Origin: Halichondria panicea
Taxonomy: Eukaryota > Porifera > Demospongiae > Suberitida > Halichondriidae
Assembly: GCF_963675165.1 (NCBI RefSeq)
Contig: NC_087388.1
Location: 62,001 to 126,000 of the forward strand
Direction of reading: 5' to 3'
Length of the DNA stretch: 64,000 nucleotides
Below are positions 9,880-19,667 of the stretch, piece by piece (the stretch's first letter is position 1; every line of letters starts with the position of its first letter). A program made the position numbers and the translations under genes. The notes beneath the pieces are model-generated. The model saw only the letters and a list, made by a program, of their open reading frames with translations. It made no database searches and had not been told where the DNA came from.

Positions 9880-11196
9880 ATGGAGACGTCTCAAGGTGTT
9901 CTACTCAAGGGTTTACCATTCGCTGCTACTAAGGCGGACATTAAGCAATTCTTCCAAAGCATCGAAATTCGAGATGATCAAATTACGATAATCGTTTTTC
10001 GCAATAAAAGGTCAACTGGTTTGGGTTTTGTGCGCTTGAAGGCTGAAGAGGTACAGATGGCATTATTGAATGATCGCAATCATATGGGTGATCGCTACAT
10101 AGAGGTCTTCACTGCCAGCGAGGCCGATCTGTATGAGCTTGTTCTAATGGCACGGGAGGAAGGGATTGACCCCAAAGAAGTATTCCGGCTAGCTGGAAAG
10201 TATTCTAAGAAGAGTGGAGTGAGGGACAGGTCTCCTATTAGGAACACTACCAAGTGTGCATATTTCTCCGGAGTTCCAAAGGGTTGTACTTTTAGACATG
10301 TGAGAGAGTTCTTCAAAGGTCGTCTGATTGGTCGGAACTGCATACACCTGCTCAGAGAAGAGGGTGGTTCATTCAGAGGCGATGGTTATGTAGAGTTTAG
10401 CTCTGGTGAGGAGTGCATGAAAGGCCTGAGGAAGAACGGCGATCTGATGGTTGATTCAGTACTAGAGGTGGTGCCATGCTCTAAGGATGAGATGACAGAA
10501 ATTGTTGAGAGAATTAATGGACCAGAAGCCAGAGAGGATTTGCGTAGTACACTGAGCTCTAGACGAGGACACAAGGAGCACAAGCGCAGACACACACCAT
10601 CACCTGTTCGCAAGAGAATGAAAGCTTATGCTGCAGCGTACGGAGCACAGGAGCAAGAAATGGAAGAGTATGGTTTGCATGGCTATCAAGAGGATCGTCA
10701 CTACATGCATCGATCAAGACGTGATAAGTATGAGGAGACACACTGGAGGAGGCGTAGTGGGGGCGGGGAGGTGTGGGACTATCGTGACAAGGAGCACGTG
10801 TATCAGCACGAGTACAGAGAGGCTTATGTTGCTCCCACCCATCAAGACCCCCCACCCCCAGGGAGGACAGGCTACACTAGTAGAGGCTATGCTGGTGATG
10901 GTGAGGTAGCTAATGGCCACACACCCACTACACGGTCCAGCGCAGGTGGACCACCCGAGCGGAAAATGGTACGAATGGACGGTCTTCCGTATGAGACTAC
11001 TGTGAGACACATCATGGACTTCTTTACTGAGTATCGTTTGGAGCATGAGCAGATACGCATCCAGTGCAGGGATGACGGCAGTCCCAGTGGCAAAGCATTC
11101 ATTGTCTTCTCCTCTGAGAAGTTTGCAAGAGCTGCTGTAGGCAGTCATGATAAGAGGTACATCTTGGGGCGCTATGTAGAGATCACACTGGTATAG
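9880..11196 (+). CDS. Three-RRM RNA-binding protein of the hnRNP H/F (quasi-RRM) type
   Basis: One long exon. The frame is open from 9823, but an acceptor-like CTCACGCAG ends at 9873 and METSQGVLLKGLPFAATKAD begins at 9880 exactly at the first RRM, so 9880 is preferred (438 residues). RRM1 is about residues 6-80 (VLLKGLPF as RNP2, GLGFVRL as RNP1), RRM2 about 125-200 (CAYFSGVPKGCTFRHVREFF, GDGYVEF), and RRM3 about 358-435 (VRMDGLPYETTVRHIMDFF, GKAFIVF). The GLPF/GLPY signatures and weak aromatic RNPs are typical of hnRNP H/F, GRSF1, ESRP and RBM12. The linker (about 235-350) is rich in Arg, Tyr and His. A nuclear splicing regulator is likely; the exact orthologue is not settled. Confidence 0.8.
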   Translation: METSQGVLLKGLPFAATKADIKQFFQSIEIRDDQITIIVFRNKRSTGLGFVRLKAEEVQMALLNDRNHMGDRYIEVFTASEADLYELVLMAREEGIDPKEVFRLAGKYSKKSGVRDRSPIRNTTKCAYFSGVPKGCTFRHVREFFKGRLIGRNCIHLLREEGGSFRGDGYVEFSSGEECMKGLRKNGDLMVDSVLEVVPCSKDEMTEIVERINGPEAREDLRSTLSSRRGHKEHKRRHTPSPVRKRMKAYAAAYGAQEQEMEEYGLHGYQEDRHYMHRSRRDKYEETHWRRRSGGGEVWDYRDKEHVYQHEYREAYVAPTHQDPPPPGRTGYTSRGYAGDGEVANGHTPTTRSSAGGPPERKMVRMDGLPYETTVRHIMDFFTEYRLEHEQIRIQCRDDGSPSGKAFIVFSSEKFARAAVGSHDKRYILGRYVEITLV

Positions 11197-11583
11197 ATAG
11201 CAAGATGGATGGATGTAGGACAGTACTTCATACGTATATAATTATGTGTGGCTGTCGTTTGCTTGTGTACATGTATCTTCCTTTATCACTATATGATTAT
11301 ATATGCATGTACATGATTTGTCGAACAATAATTATACAAATGAAAATGTTTATTTTGAATTTCAATTTGTTCATCATACGTACAGTAAGTACACAGTGTG
11401 TATCAACTATAGGGTTAGGGTTAGGGTGTACATGTATTAGCCTCGATTCCAGGCCGCACTGATGAGGCCTTGTGGAGGAGGCTAAGCATGTATTAACTAT
11501 TGCAATAAGATTTGTGGGGTAAAAAACGATGTGTTCAATGTTAATAATAAGCAATAATTGGTAAAGAGTTGTATAGTAGACTG
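11197..11583. other. Convergent intergenic region with short interstitial telomere-like repeat
   Basis: No gene is seen. GGGTTAGGGTTAGGG (three TTAGGG-type units) lies at about 11411-11428, and AT-rich sequence surrounds it. It separates the 3' ends of the RRM gene (+) and CIBAR1 (-). Confidence 0.6.
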
Positions 11584-12712
11584 TTATTGCTGAGTAGCTT
11601 CTGTCACCATGGCGATGGCGGGACTAGCTGAGCGACTGCGGGTGGTTTGGTTCTGTTGCTTCCGAGGGTTGAGGCCTTTGTGATAGAGCTGTAGCAAGAA
11701 TAATAATGGTGGGTGAATAATAATAATGGTGGGGGGGGGTGATAGCTGTAGCAAGGGGGTGGGAGTAACTAGAAGAACACCTCATTTTGTCGAGCAAGTA
11801 ATTATGTACGCTTTAATGTAATTATCGGCTAGCTACATGTACAAATACAATTAGTGGTTTAGAGGGTCATTCACAATGAGGCTTCAGTCTAAAGGAACAA
11901 GTAGCTTTGTGGGATTGAATCACATACTTACATCCACCACTTCCTCCACACTGATGTTCTGTACATGTTGGAATGCTTGGGTGTAGACCTCCAGAGCTTT
12001 GGCATGATGAGCCATCTCTGCATGAATATACTCTGTCATCACTGCCTGTGTGTGTGGTGTGTGGGTGGGTGTGAGGTGTGAGGGATGTGGAGGGGGCGTA
12101 CCTTGAAGTCTAGTGTTCTTTTCTTTTCAAAAGCCTCGATGTAACCTTGGACTGCTTTGGAACTTCGTAGCCTCTCAATCTTGAGTTTCTGAACCTCTGA
12201 CTCAAACTAGGCAAAGAAACAAAGCATGCACACACACAGTGAATGGTGTAGTAATAACCCTCTAGCTGTGAGCACATGTATAGAAGCATCACCGCACATT
12301 CCTGTACCTGTGACTGGGTACAGTTAAGGAACTCTACACACTAAAATTATAACATCACATAATTATTTCAGAGTTAGGAGGATACTATTTTTTGCCTGTT
12401 GGAGGGATCTCTTATTCTGGCTTTGTCCAGATTCTTCTGTTTGTTGACTTCCCTCTCTCCCACACTGTGTGTGGATCTGAGCTCTTCCTGTGTGTGTGTG
12501 TGTGTGTGTGTGTGGGTGTGTGGGTGTGGGTGGGTGGGTGTGTGTGGGTGTGTGTGTGTGGATCTGAGCTCTTCCTGTGTGTGTGGGTGGGTGTGTGGGT
12601 GTGTGGATCTGAGCTCTTCCTGTGTGTGGGTGGGTGGGTGTGTGTGTGTGGTGTGTGTGTGGGTGGGTGGGTAGGTGTGTGGTGTGGAGTAATGTGTGTG
12701 TGCGCATGTAGT

Positions 12713-12745
<33 letters not shown>

Positions 12746-13615
12746 AGTAATGTGTGTGTGTGTGTGTGTGTGTGTGGAGTAATGTGTGTGTGTGTGTGGG
12801 TGTGGAGTAATGTGTGTGGGGCTTACCTTAGCCTTCCTACAGATTGATTCATACTCCATCAACGGCTTCACAACCTTTGACTCCATTTTGTCAATCTAGT
12901 ACAAGTAAAGTATCTTCTATGACTACAATACACACACGATCAATGCCTTGTGTACACCATCATCACGTACCTTGAGCTGGTTGAAGTCCTCCATTGCAGA
13001 GCAACACTCTGCCAGTCCCTCCAAGCTCTTCCTCATACCTCCACTCTCACTGCCAGCAAAGTCTTGTAGTGTCTTGACCACCAGATCACCCTTGTCCCTT
13101 AGACGTGCTGTCTTCCTCATCACACCACCCAGATCAGTGGCTAGGGACGAGAACCGCCTCTCTACATGCGACACCCTCCCCTCCAAATACTTCTCCTCTG
13201 AGATCAACCTACACAATCATAATAATTATTATCATGAACTATAAATGTTGCAGATTGATGGATTTTATTTAGTTCCTAGTTCTGTACACAGAGTTGTCTA
13301 CACACACTACACACTGTTCTTACTGGACTCTTAGCTCCTCTGCTGACAACCCAAACATTGTATACACACACTACACACTGTTCTTACTGGACTCTTAGCT
13401 CCTCTGCTGACAACCCAGACATTGTATACACACACTACACACTGTTCTTACTGGACTCTTAGCTCCTCTGCTGACAACCCAGACATTGTTACACACACTA
13501 CACACTGTTCTTACTGGACTCTTAGCTCCTCTGCTGACAACCCAGACATTGTTAGGCAGCTTGTACTTGATGCTTGCAGTTTGTGTTGGTGCTCATTATA
13601 TGGAACGGTGTCCAT
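11584..13615 (-). CDS. CIBAR1: CIBAR1 (FAM92A), ciliary BAR-domain protein
   Basis: Exons on the minus strand: a first exon in 13515-13615, about 12970-13210, about 12833-12894, about 12412-12490, a small exon at about 12307-12340, about 12107-12208, about 11930-12046, and the last at 11584-11694. The protein reads LISEEKYLEGRVSHVERRFS, VMRKTARLRDKGDLVV, MESKVVKPLMEYESICRK, ARIRDPSNRQKI, HHAKALEVYTQAF and a Ser/Arg-rich tail ending at TAA 11584. This matches FAM92A along the whole BAR domain. Family knowledge: it acts at the ciliary base with CBY1 in ciliogenesis and binds membranes. The start is ambiguous: MDTVPYNEHQ at 13615 or MSGLSAEELR at 13549; the second begins inside a 4-copy repeat. 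The acceptor of the 12412-12490 exon is also repeated upstream. Confidence 0.88.
12466..12830. repeat. GT-rich minisatellite carrying triplicated CIBAR1 acceptor
   Basis: GTGGATCTGAGCTCTTCCTG, which on the minus strand is the acceptor CAG plus the exon start GAAGAGCTCAGATCCAC, occurs three times (about 12471, 12559, 12605). Only the copy next to the conserved exon is needed, yet all three share the same open frame on the minus strand through intervening CA-rich DNA. Beyond are (GT)n blocks interrupted by GGAGTAATG units to 12820. Confidence 0.85.
13296..13556. repeat. 64-bp tandem repeat, 4 copies of CIBAR1 first-exon end plus donor
   Basis: TTCTTACTGGACTCTTAGCT recurs at 13317, 13381, 13445 and 13508 (periods 64, 64, 63). 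Read on the minus strand, every unit holds ATGTCTGGGTTGTCAGCAGA, the rest of the mini-exon and the donor CCA|GTAAGAAC. Each unit therefore offers a start codon and a 5' splice site. Confidence 0.9.
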
Positions 13616-13621
13616 GATCAC

Positions 13622-13656
13622 AGCCCCGCCCCCTCAATCAAGGAGGGGGCGGGGCT
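13622..13656. promoter_or_regulatory. Inverted GC-box palindrome in the CIBAR1/PGLS divergent promoter
   Basis: The left arm AGCCCCGCCCCCT (13622-13634) is perfectly inverted at 13644-13656 around a 9-nt loop. It lies between divergent CIBAR1 (-) and PGLS (+, 13769). A further GAGCCCCACCCCCAAG is at about 13709. Paired Sp/KLF-type sites are the likely meaning. Confidence 0.65.
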
Positions 13657-13768
13657 TGTAACATAACTGCAAATTTTATCTAATGTAACGTAAGGAAACA
13701 TTGAACAAGGAGCCCCACCCCCAAGCAAGGGCTGCACAGTACAGACTATCACCAATACAGAGAAAGGA

Positions 13769-14500
13769 ATGGCTACTCCTCAACTACACATCTACTCAGA
13801 TACTAGCAAGCTGCAAGAAGAAGTGTGTGACTTCATTGTAGCCAGAGCCAGCGCATCCATCAGTGATCACAACCATTTCTCTGTGGGCTTGTCCGGTGGT
13901 TCGGTTGCAAAGATTGTCTCGAAGGGCCTCAGAGATAGGAAGGATATCGACTGGTCCAAAGTGCATATATTCTACTGTGATGAGCGACATGTATCGTACT
14001 CCAGTGAAGACAGTACTCATGGCTTCATCCAGAAGGAGCTATTAGTTCATGTGTCCCCTGCTGCTGTGTACTCCATCAATCACTCCCTCAGTGTAGCAGA
14101 GGCTGCTCAAGACTACGTCGCTAAAATACGATCTCTCTATCCTGGTGACGATCTCCCGAGGTTTGACCTGTTACTATTAGGCATGGGCCCGGATGGACAC
14201 ACTTGCTCTCTCTTCCCTGGCCACCCTGGATTGTTGGAGAGGGAACGTGTGGTGATCCCCATCACTGACTCCCCTAAACCACCGCCCTCACGTATCACCC
14301 TCACCATCCCCGTCCTCAATAGTGCTCGTTGTGTGGCTGTCATCTCCACAGGAGGTAGTAAGGCTGATGCAGTCAAGGAGAGCTTGGAGCCTGCCAGTGG
14401 TGTGGAGCCATTACCAGCTGGGAGAGCTAGACCCACGGATGGAGAGCTGCACTGGTTCATGGATGAAGGGGCTGCTAGCAAACTAGACAACAAAGCTTGA
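13769..14500 (+). CDS. PGLS: PGLS, 6-phosphogluconolactonase
   Basis: Intronless 243-codon frame starting MATPQLHIYSDTSKLQEEV. The glucosamine/galactosamine-6-phosphate isomerase-like fold is evident: NHFSVGLSGGSVAKIV near the N-terminus, VHIFYCDERHV, FDLLLLGMGPDGHTCSLFPG and PSRITLTIPVLNSAR. The asparagine/DGHT region and the ERHV arginine are the family's active-site elements. Length is typical of animal PGLS. It hydrolyses 6-phosphogluconolactone in the oxidative pentose phosphate pathway, in the cytosol. It is divergent from CIBAR1. Confidence 0.95.
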   Translation: MATPQLHIYSDTSKLQEEVCDFIVARASASISDHNHFSVGLSGGSVAKIVSKGLRDRKDIDWSKVHIFYCDERHVSYSSEDSTHGFIQKELLVHVSPAAVYSINHSLSVAEAAQDYVAKIRSLYPGDDLPRFDLLLLGMGPDGHTCSLFPGHPGLLERERVVIPITDSPKPPPSRITLTIPVLNSARCVAVISTGGSKADAVKESLEPASGVEPLPAGRARPTDGELHWFMDEGAASKLDNKA

Positions 14501-14645
14501 GAGAGAACTGAATTGTATAATTAGTGTTCTAGCCATTGACTCCAACAAAATTAATGATCAGTGATATTCATTTAATACTAGTTGCAAAAATTAATCATAA
14601 AAACATCAAAATTGTAAACACACCTACATAACATATTGTTTTTGT

Positions 14646-14972
14646 TCAATGTTTTGAAGCCATGTAACTGATGAACCTTGGCAAGTTGACCTTTGCACTT
14701 TGAACCATCGAGATATGTGGACCCAGACCTTTCCTCTCGACACGTAGCTGTAGAATAACATTGAGGCACAGTATATCCACAACACCGACTCACCCTGGCA
14801 GAGAAGGTGGCGGAGGATTGCCTGAGCACTGGCAGCAGGGAGAGAGAGTGGAGGAGTGGAGGGGGACAAGAGTCAGACCCAAACATGTCAAATATTGAGT
14901 CCAGTGCTTGAGATACTACCCATAGCGATGGATCCTTAGCAACGCAGTCCCTTAGAGTACTACCAGCTATCT

Positions 14973-15003
<31 letters not shown>

Positions 15004-18000
15004 TGTGTGTGTGGGTGTGTGTGTGTGTGTGTGTGTGGTGGTGTGGTTATAGCGAATCACTATGAATTGGGTGAAAAAGCTGCCAACATTTAAATACTGT
15101 ACACACAACTGTACCTGGAGCATGGGGAGGTGTGGGGTGGTGTGTCTGAGTGCACTGCTAGCAGCTGCTCCCACTAGTCTCATGATGTCCGCACGAACTC
15201 CGACCTCTCCTGAAGCCACACCCACCTTACACACCTTCATCAGCTGCTCTTCTGTCAACAACTGTAGAGTACATCCATGAAAACAAAATTAGATTATTAT
15301 TCCTGAATCAGCTCTCACTATAGCAGCCTCACTTGACTAGTGTCCAGCTTGTCCACCAGTGCTAACAGGAGACCCAGTACAGGGAACGTGTTGTCATTAT
15401 AGGCAGAGGGAAGGTTGAACAAGGTCGGCCATATTGTCCTCATGTGATCTTGCCATACATCCGTGGGTAGAGAGGAGGCGAGGTTTTGTAGTGTGAGTAG
15501 TGCAGCACTCATTAATGATGTAAGCCTGGGGGGGTCAACACTGGGGGTAACACTGGCTATCCATACATGATAACTAGGAAGTGGCACTGGTCTAGTCATG
15601 TGATGCTCTTACCTCTGAATGACCGGCTCTGGACAAGTGTCAAACACAGAGCACAAGTGGAGGAACAGATTGCATACTTTAGTATGAGCCTGTGCTTCTA
15701 CTATCAGCTTAAGAGACGGTAGGTCACGTGACACTGGCATCTGATTATGAGCAATGGAAGGGCATGTCATACATGTACTTAGTTGACGAATAAGAACATA
15801 CTTGTGATGCCTCCATCATATCCGCCCCCTCCACATCTTCCACACTATCACAGTCTGCCCACTCACCACCATCACTACCATCACCTGTATACGCATAATA
15901 TGGACCAATTTGAGAGTACTAGAGTCGGCTTTGTAACTAGATTCTACAGGCCATAATTTCAGAAAAATACCACAGGTTTGTCAAAATCAGGCCAGAGACT
16001 TTGGATTTTAACACACCATCTGAAAGGCCGTTCTCTAAGCTTTCAGAAATCGTAAAATTAACATTATTGGACTATCGGAACTAAAGTTATGGCCGTTTAA
16101 AGATGCAAAAGGTTCTAAGTTTCCTAGTATGGCACTGCAAAAAGATTCTATACCTTGCAACAAAGGATTTTTTGAAAGCTTACAAGGAGCTGTGAGTACC
16201 TTCATTATAGCAGACATTGGCCAGGACTTCACACGCTAGTTCTTGAGCACTGAATATCAACCTCAATTCCTCAGTCTCTGAGTCGCCTTGACAACCAGTG
16301 AGTAGGGGGGCGGTGTCCACACACAGCACACTCGCCACTACCGCCAGGACTCCACACAGTGTGCTCTCAATCACAGCCTCGGGTAGAGCAGCGAGACAGT
16401 TGTGAAACACACCTACACACAATATAACAGGAGACACAGGGGCCACAAAATACCGTATCAGGATTCAATGGATTCAGCACGTGGAGCATTCTTACCTGCT
16501 ATAGCTACTCGGAGGACTAGCATCTGGCCCCGCCCACAATCATCATCAGGGAGGGTGCGGTCTAGTACACTCTCAAGGTGGGACAGAGTTCCCGGCAAGG
16601 ATACAACCAATCGAATTGCATCCTGGTTGTCCTCGGTAACAACATGGAGCAGTTGTGCTGAAAATAAACAGATTCAGTGATTTCAAACCAGCCAGTACAA
16701 TACCTAACATTCATACACACAGGGTCACACAGCTAAGGGAGTACAATAACCTAACATTCATACACACAGGGTCACACAGCTAAGGGAGGTATTAGTTGAC
16801 ACAAGGATTATATGCCTCTATAACACTATCAGCAAATTTACAGCACAGAGCTAATAAAGCTTCCCCTAGCTGTTCTAACCTGCTGCTAGACACAGTGATA
16901 GCGGGTGAGTGGTCGGTTGTAACAGTTGCAGAATGAAAGGCAGTAGCTCCTCACGATTGAACACTTCCACCACCACACTGCTGCCCTCACTGCAGGGACC
17001 AACATGACACACACACACACAATCAACAGTTAAGAGGCCGCCGGTTCAAGGACTTTTTCAGCTGCCATAACTTGAATTTCGTTGATCCAATTTCAATGAT
17101 TTTCTGATTTTTTGAAAGCTTAGAAAGAGACCTTTCAAATGGTACCATCAAGGTTGATATTCGAGAGATAAAAAGTATTTGCCAATTTGGCGATACCATG
17201 ATTATAGCCCATGGTTCGAGGCCGAAAAATGACAAATTTGGGCCCCAATGAAATTATGGATTGAATCACATCGTTTGAAAGGTAATTTTCTAAGCTTTCA
17301 GAAAATCATAAAAATTTTGACATCGGATCAACTGTACTGAAGTTATGGCTGTTGAAAGACACCCCCCACCCCACCGTTTAATTAATGATTTTGGGAATCT
17401 TTCAGCTGCCATAACTTGAATTCTGTGGATCGAAAATCAAAAATGTTATGTTTTTCTGAAAGCTTAGAAAGAGACCTTTCAAATGGTACCATCAAAGTTG
17501 ATATCCGAGAGATAAAAGTATTTGACAATTTGGCGATACCATGGATTATATATAGCCCATGGTCCGAGGCCGAAAAATGACAAATTTGGGCCCCAATGAA
17601 ATTATGGATTGAATCACATCGTTTAAAAGGTAATTTTCTAAGCTTTCAGAAAATCATAAAAATTTTGACATCGGATCAACTGTACTGAAGTTATGGCTGT
17701 TGAAAGACACCCCCCCCACCCCACCGTTTAATGATTTTGGGAATCTTTCAGCTGCCATAACTTGAATTCTGTGGATCGAAAATCAAAAATGTTATGTTTT
17801 TCTGAAAGCTTAGAAAGAGACCTTTCAAATGGTACCATCAAAGTTGATATCCGAGAGATAAAAGTATTTGACAATTTGGCGATACCATGGATTATATATA
17901 GCCCATAGTCCGAGGCCGAAAAATGACAAATTTGGGCCCCAATGAAATTATGGATCACATCGTTTAAAAGGTAATTTTCTAAGCTTTCAGAAAATCATAA

Positions 18001-18793
18001 AAATTTTGACATCGGATCAACTGTACTGAAGTTATGGCTGTTGAAAGACACCCCCCACCCCACCGTTTAATTAATGATTTTGGGAATCTTTCAGCTGCCA
18101 TAACTTGAATTCTGTGGATCGAAAATCAAAAATGTTATGTTTTTCTGAAAGCTTAGAAAGAGACCTTTCAATGGTACCATCAAAGTTGATATCCGAGAGA
18201 TAAAAGTATTTGACAATTTGGCGATACTATGGATTATAGCCCATGGTCCGAGGCCGAAAAATGACAAATTTGGGTCCCAATGAAATTATGGATTGAATCA
18301 CATCGTTTAAAAGGTAATTTTCTAAGCTTTCAGAAAATCATAAAAATTTTGACATCGGATAAACTGTACTGAAGTTATGGCTGTTGAAAGACACCCCCCC
18401 CCACCCCACCGTTTAATTAATGATTTTGGGAATCTTTCAGCTGCCATAACTTCATCGGATCAAAGTTATGGCTGTTGAAAGATGTTCAACTACACCCCCG
18501 ACGTACCTCATGTTCCACAGTAGACACAATGCTTCCTCAAGAATACTCAATAAGACTCCTCTATCCGCAGTCATCTTCTCCTTTTTTCCTTCCTCCATTC
18601 CAGTGACCAATCGAGCAACAGTATCCTTTACGAGTGCTGATAGGTGTGTCATGATGTCCTCACTAGCCATGTACTCTAGTACACCAGGTTCATCCACAGA
18701 GCTCATGTTCCTACACACACACACTATCATGGGCATGTACTCTAGTACACCAGGTTCATCCACAGAGCTCATGTTCCCACACACGCACGCACG

Positions 18794-18858
<65 letters not shown>

Positions 18859-19466
18859 GCACGCACGCACACACACATACACACACACAATCATGGGCAT
18901 GTACAGTATACACAGACTCCACCTTAGAGCTCCGGCAGCTGCCTCTCTTATCTCCATCACCTCGTCTAGTAGCAACGGGGTTAATCTACGCACCACTCTC
19001 CCCTGTATGAGCTCTGTCCGCTGTGCACAGTCTAACAGGAGGTGAGACAGTGAGGTACACGCCCACTTCCGCTCAGTCACATCATGACTAGCCAACTGCA
19101 TGAGCATTAAGAAATTGATTGCAAATAAAACTACAACATTCTACGGTAACTATAGCAACCGCTATAATAAAAAACAAATCTGACAGTACAATTAAATAGG
19201 TGCAGCCTGGTGTGTATTGTAACACTGCAGCCTGGTGTGTATTGTAACACTGCAGCCTGGTGTGTATTGTAACACTGCAGCCTGGTGTGTATTGTAACAC
19301 TTGTATGGTGTACATGTTTGGCACTAACTCTGTGTAGAATAGGTAGTGATCGTGATTCTGGGCTCTCTGATGTCTCCTCAATAGCCTTCACTGGACTAGT
19401 GGTGGGTAGGCCAGCAGGTTCAGGCCGACTCCTAGCAGCTCTTCGCTTAGCTCTGATCTTACCCAT
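14646..19466 (-). CDS. HEATR3: HEATR3 (SYO1-like) HEAT-repeat protein
   Basis: Multi-exon minus-strand gene. It starts at 19466 with MGKIRAKRRAARSRPEPAGL, the basic N-terminus of HEATR3. Exons then give VVRRLTPLLLDEVMEIREAA, NMSSVDEPGVLEYMASEDIM, EALCLLWNMR, FSAQELACEVLANVCYN, LTEEQLMKVCKVGVASGEVG and, in the last exon, ISMVQSAKVNLPRFISYMAS ending at TGA 14646. These match human HEATR3 from end to end. Family knowledge: the homologue Syo1 co-imports uL18 and uL5 with 5S RNP, so a role in ribosome assembly is expected. Introns hold both palindromic repeat families, a 25-bp array and a duplicated acceptor. It is divergent from PSMB2. Confidence 0.88.
15925..16120. repeat. Family B intronic palindromic repeat (HEATR3 intron)
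   Basis: It begins AGTACTAGAGTCGG..TTGTAACTAGATTCT and ends GGAACTAAAGTTATGGCCGT, with CACACCATCTGAAAGGCC and CTAAGCTTTCAGAAA in between. A further piece of arm (AGGATTTTTTGAAAGCTTAC) follows at about 16165 and touches the neighbouring exon's donor. Confidence 0.8.
17040..18500. repeat. Family A tandem array, 345-bp unit, about 4.2 copies (HEATR3 intron)
   Basis: CAGCTGCCATAACTT recurs at 17059, 17403, 17749, 18092 and 18438 (periods 343-346). Units are more than 95% alike by eye, apart from the first, and each is an imperfect palindrome whose arms meet at GGCGATACCATGGATTATA..GCCCATGGTCCGAGGCCG. The array end GTTCAACTACACCCCC (18485-18499) stops six bases from the splice donor of the exon ending at 18507. 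Confidence 0.92.
18660..18905. repeat. Duplicated HEATR3 acceptor/exon start plus CA/CGCA microsatellite
   Basis: CATGTACTCTAGTACACCAG and the following TTCATCCACAGAGCTCATGT occur at about 18669-18709 and again about 18734-18774. On the minus strand both copies read NMSSVDEPGVLEYM after a TAG/GGGAAC junction, so the 5' end of one exon is duplicated with its acceptor region. (CA)n and (CGCA)n runs adjoin to about 18890. Confidence 0.85.
19200..19302. repeat. 25-bp minisatellite, 4 copies (first HEATR3 intron)
   Basis: GCAGCCTGGTGTGTATTGTA recurs at about 19203, 19228, 19253 and 19278, directly downstream (in transcript sense) of the first exon. Confidence 0.9.
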
Positions 19467-19667
19467 ACTACTCCACGTGGGTGATAACCCCTTAAATAGC
19501 TTGTTCTAATAACGACCTTTCCCCTAGTTTCACTAGACAACTGCTCAAGAGCTTGTTCTAATGACGACCCTTTCCTTTACAATTATCACTCAGCACGTGC
19601 TGTACAACAGGCGAAAGAAAAGATTTCAACTGCTGCTTTCTTGACTAGCACTGCTGTAAAGCTAACC
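19467..19667. promoter_or_regulatory. Divergent promoter HEATR3/PSMB2 with duplicated motif
   Basis: The start codons are 201 bp apart. AGCTTGTTCTAATAACGACC (19499) and AGCTTGTTCTAATGACGACC (19550) are direct repeats 51 bp apart, each followed by a CCTTTCC-like run, and CCACGTGG (an E-box core) lies at about 19473. These are candidate shared control sites. Confidence 0.55.

Noticed and set aside
11408-11430. Telomere or chromosome end
   Set aside because: Only three TTAGGG-type units, with genes on both sides; a short interstitial motif.
12363-12886. Thr/His/Pro-rich frames of 90-170 codons
   Set aside because: They come from the GT-rich minisatellite; only the CIBAR1 exon parts at either edge are coding.
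19641-19667. Earlier PSMB2 start at 19641
   Set aside because: The codon there is TTG; the first ATG is 19668 and matches the family N-terminus.
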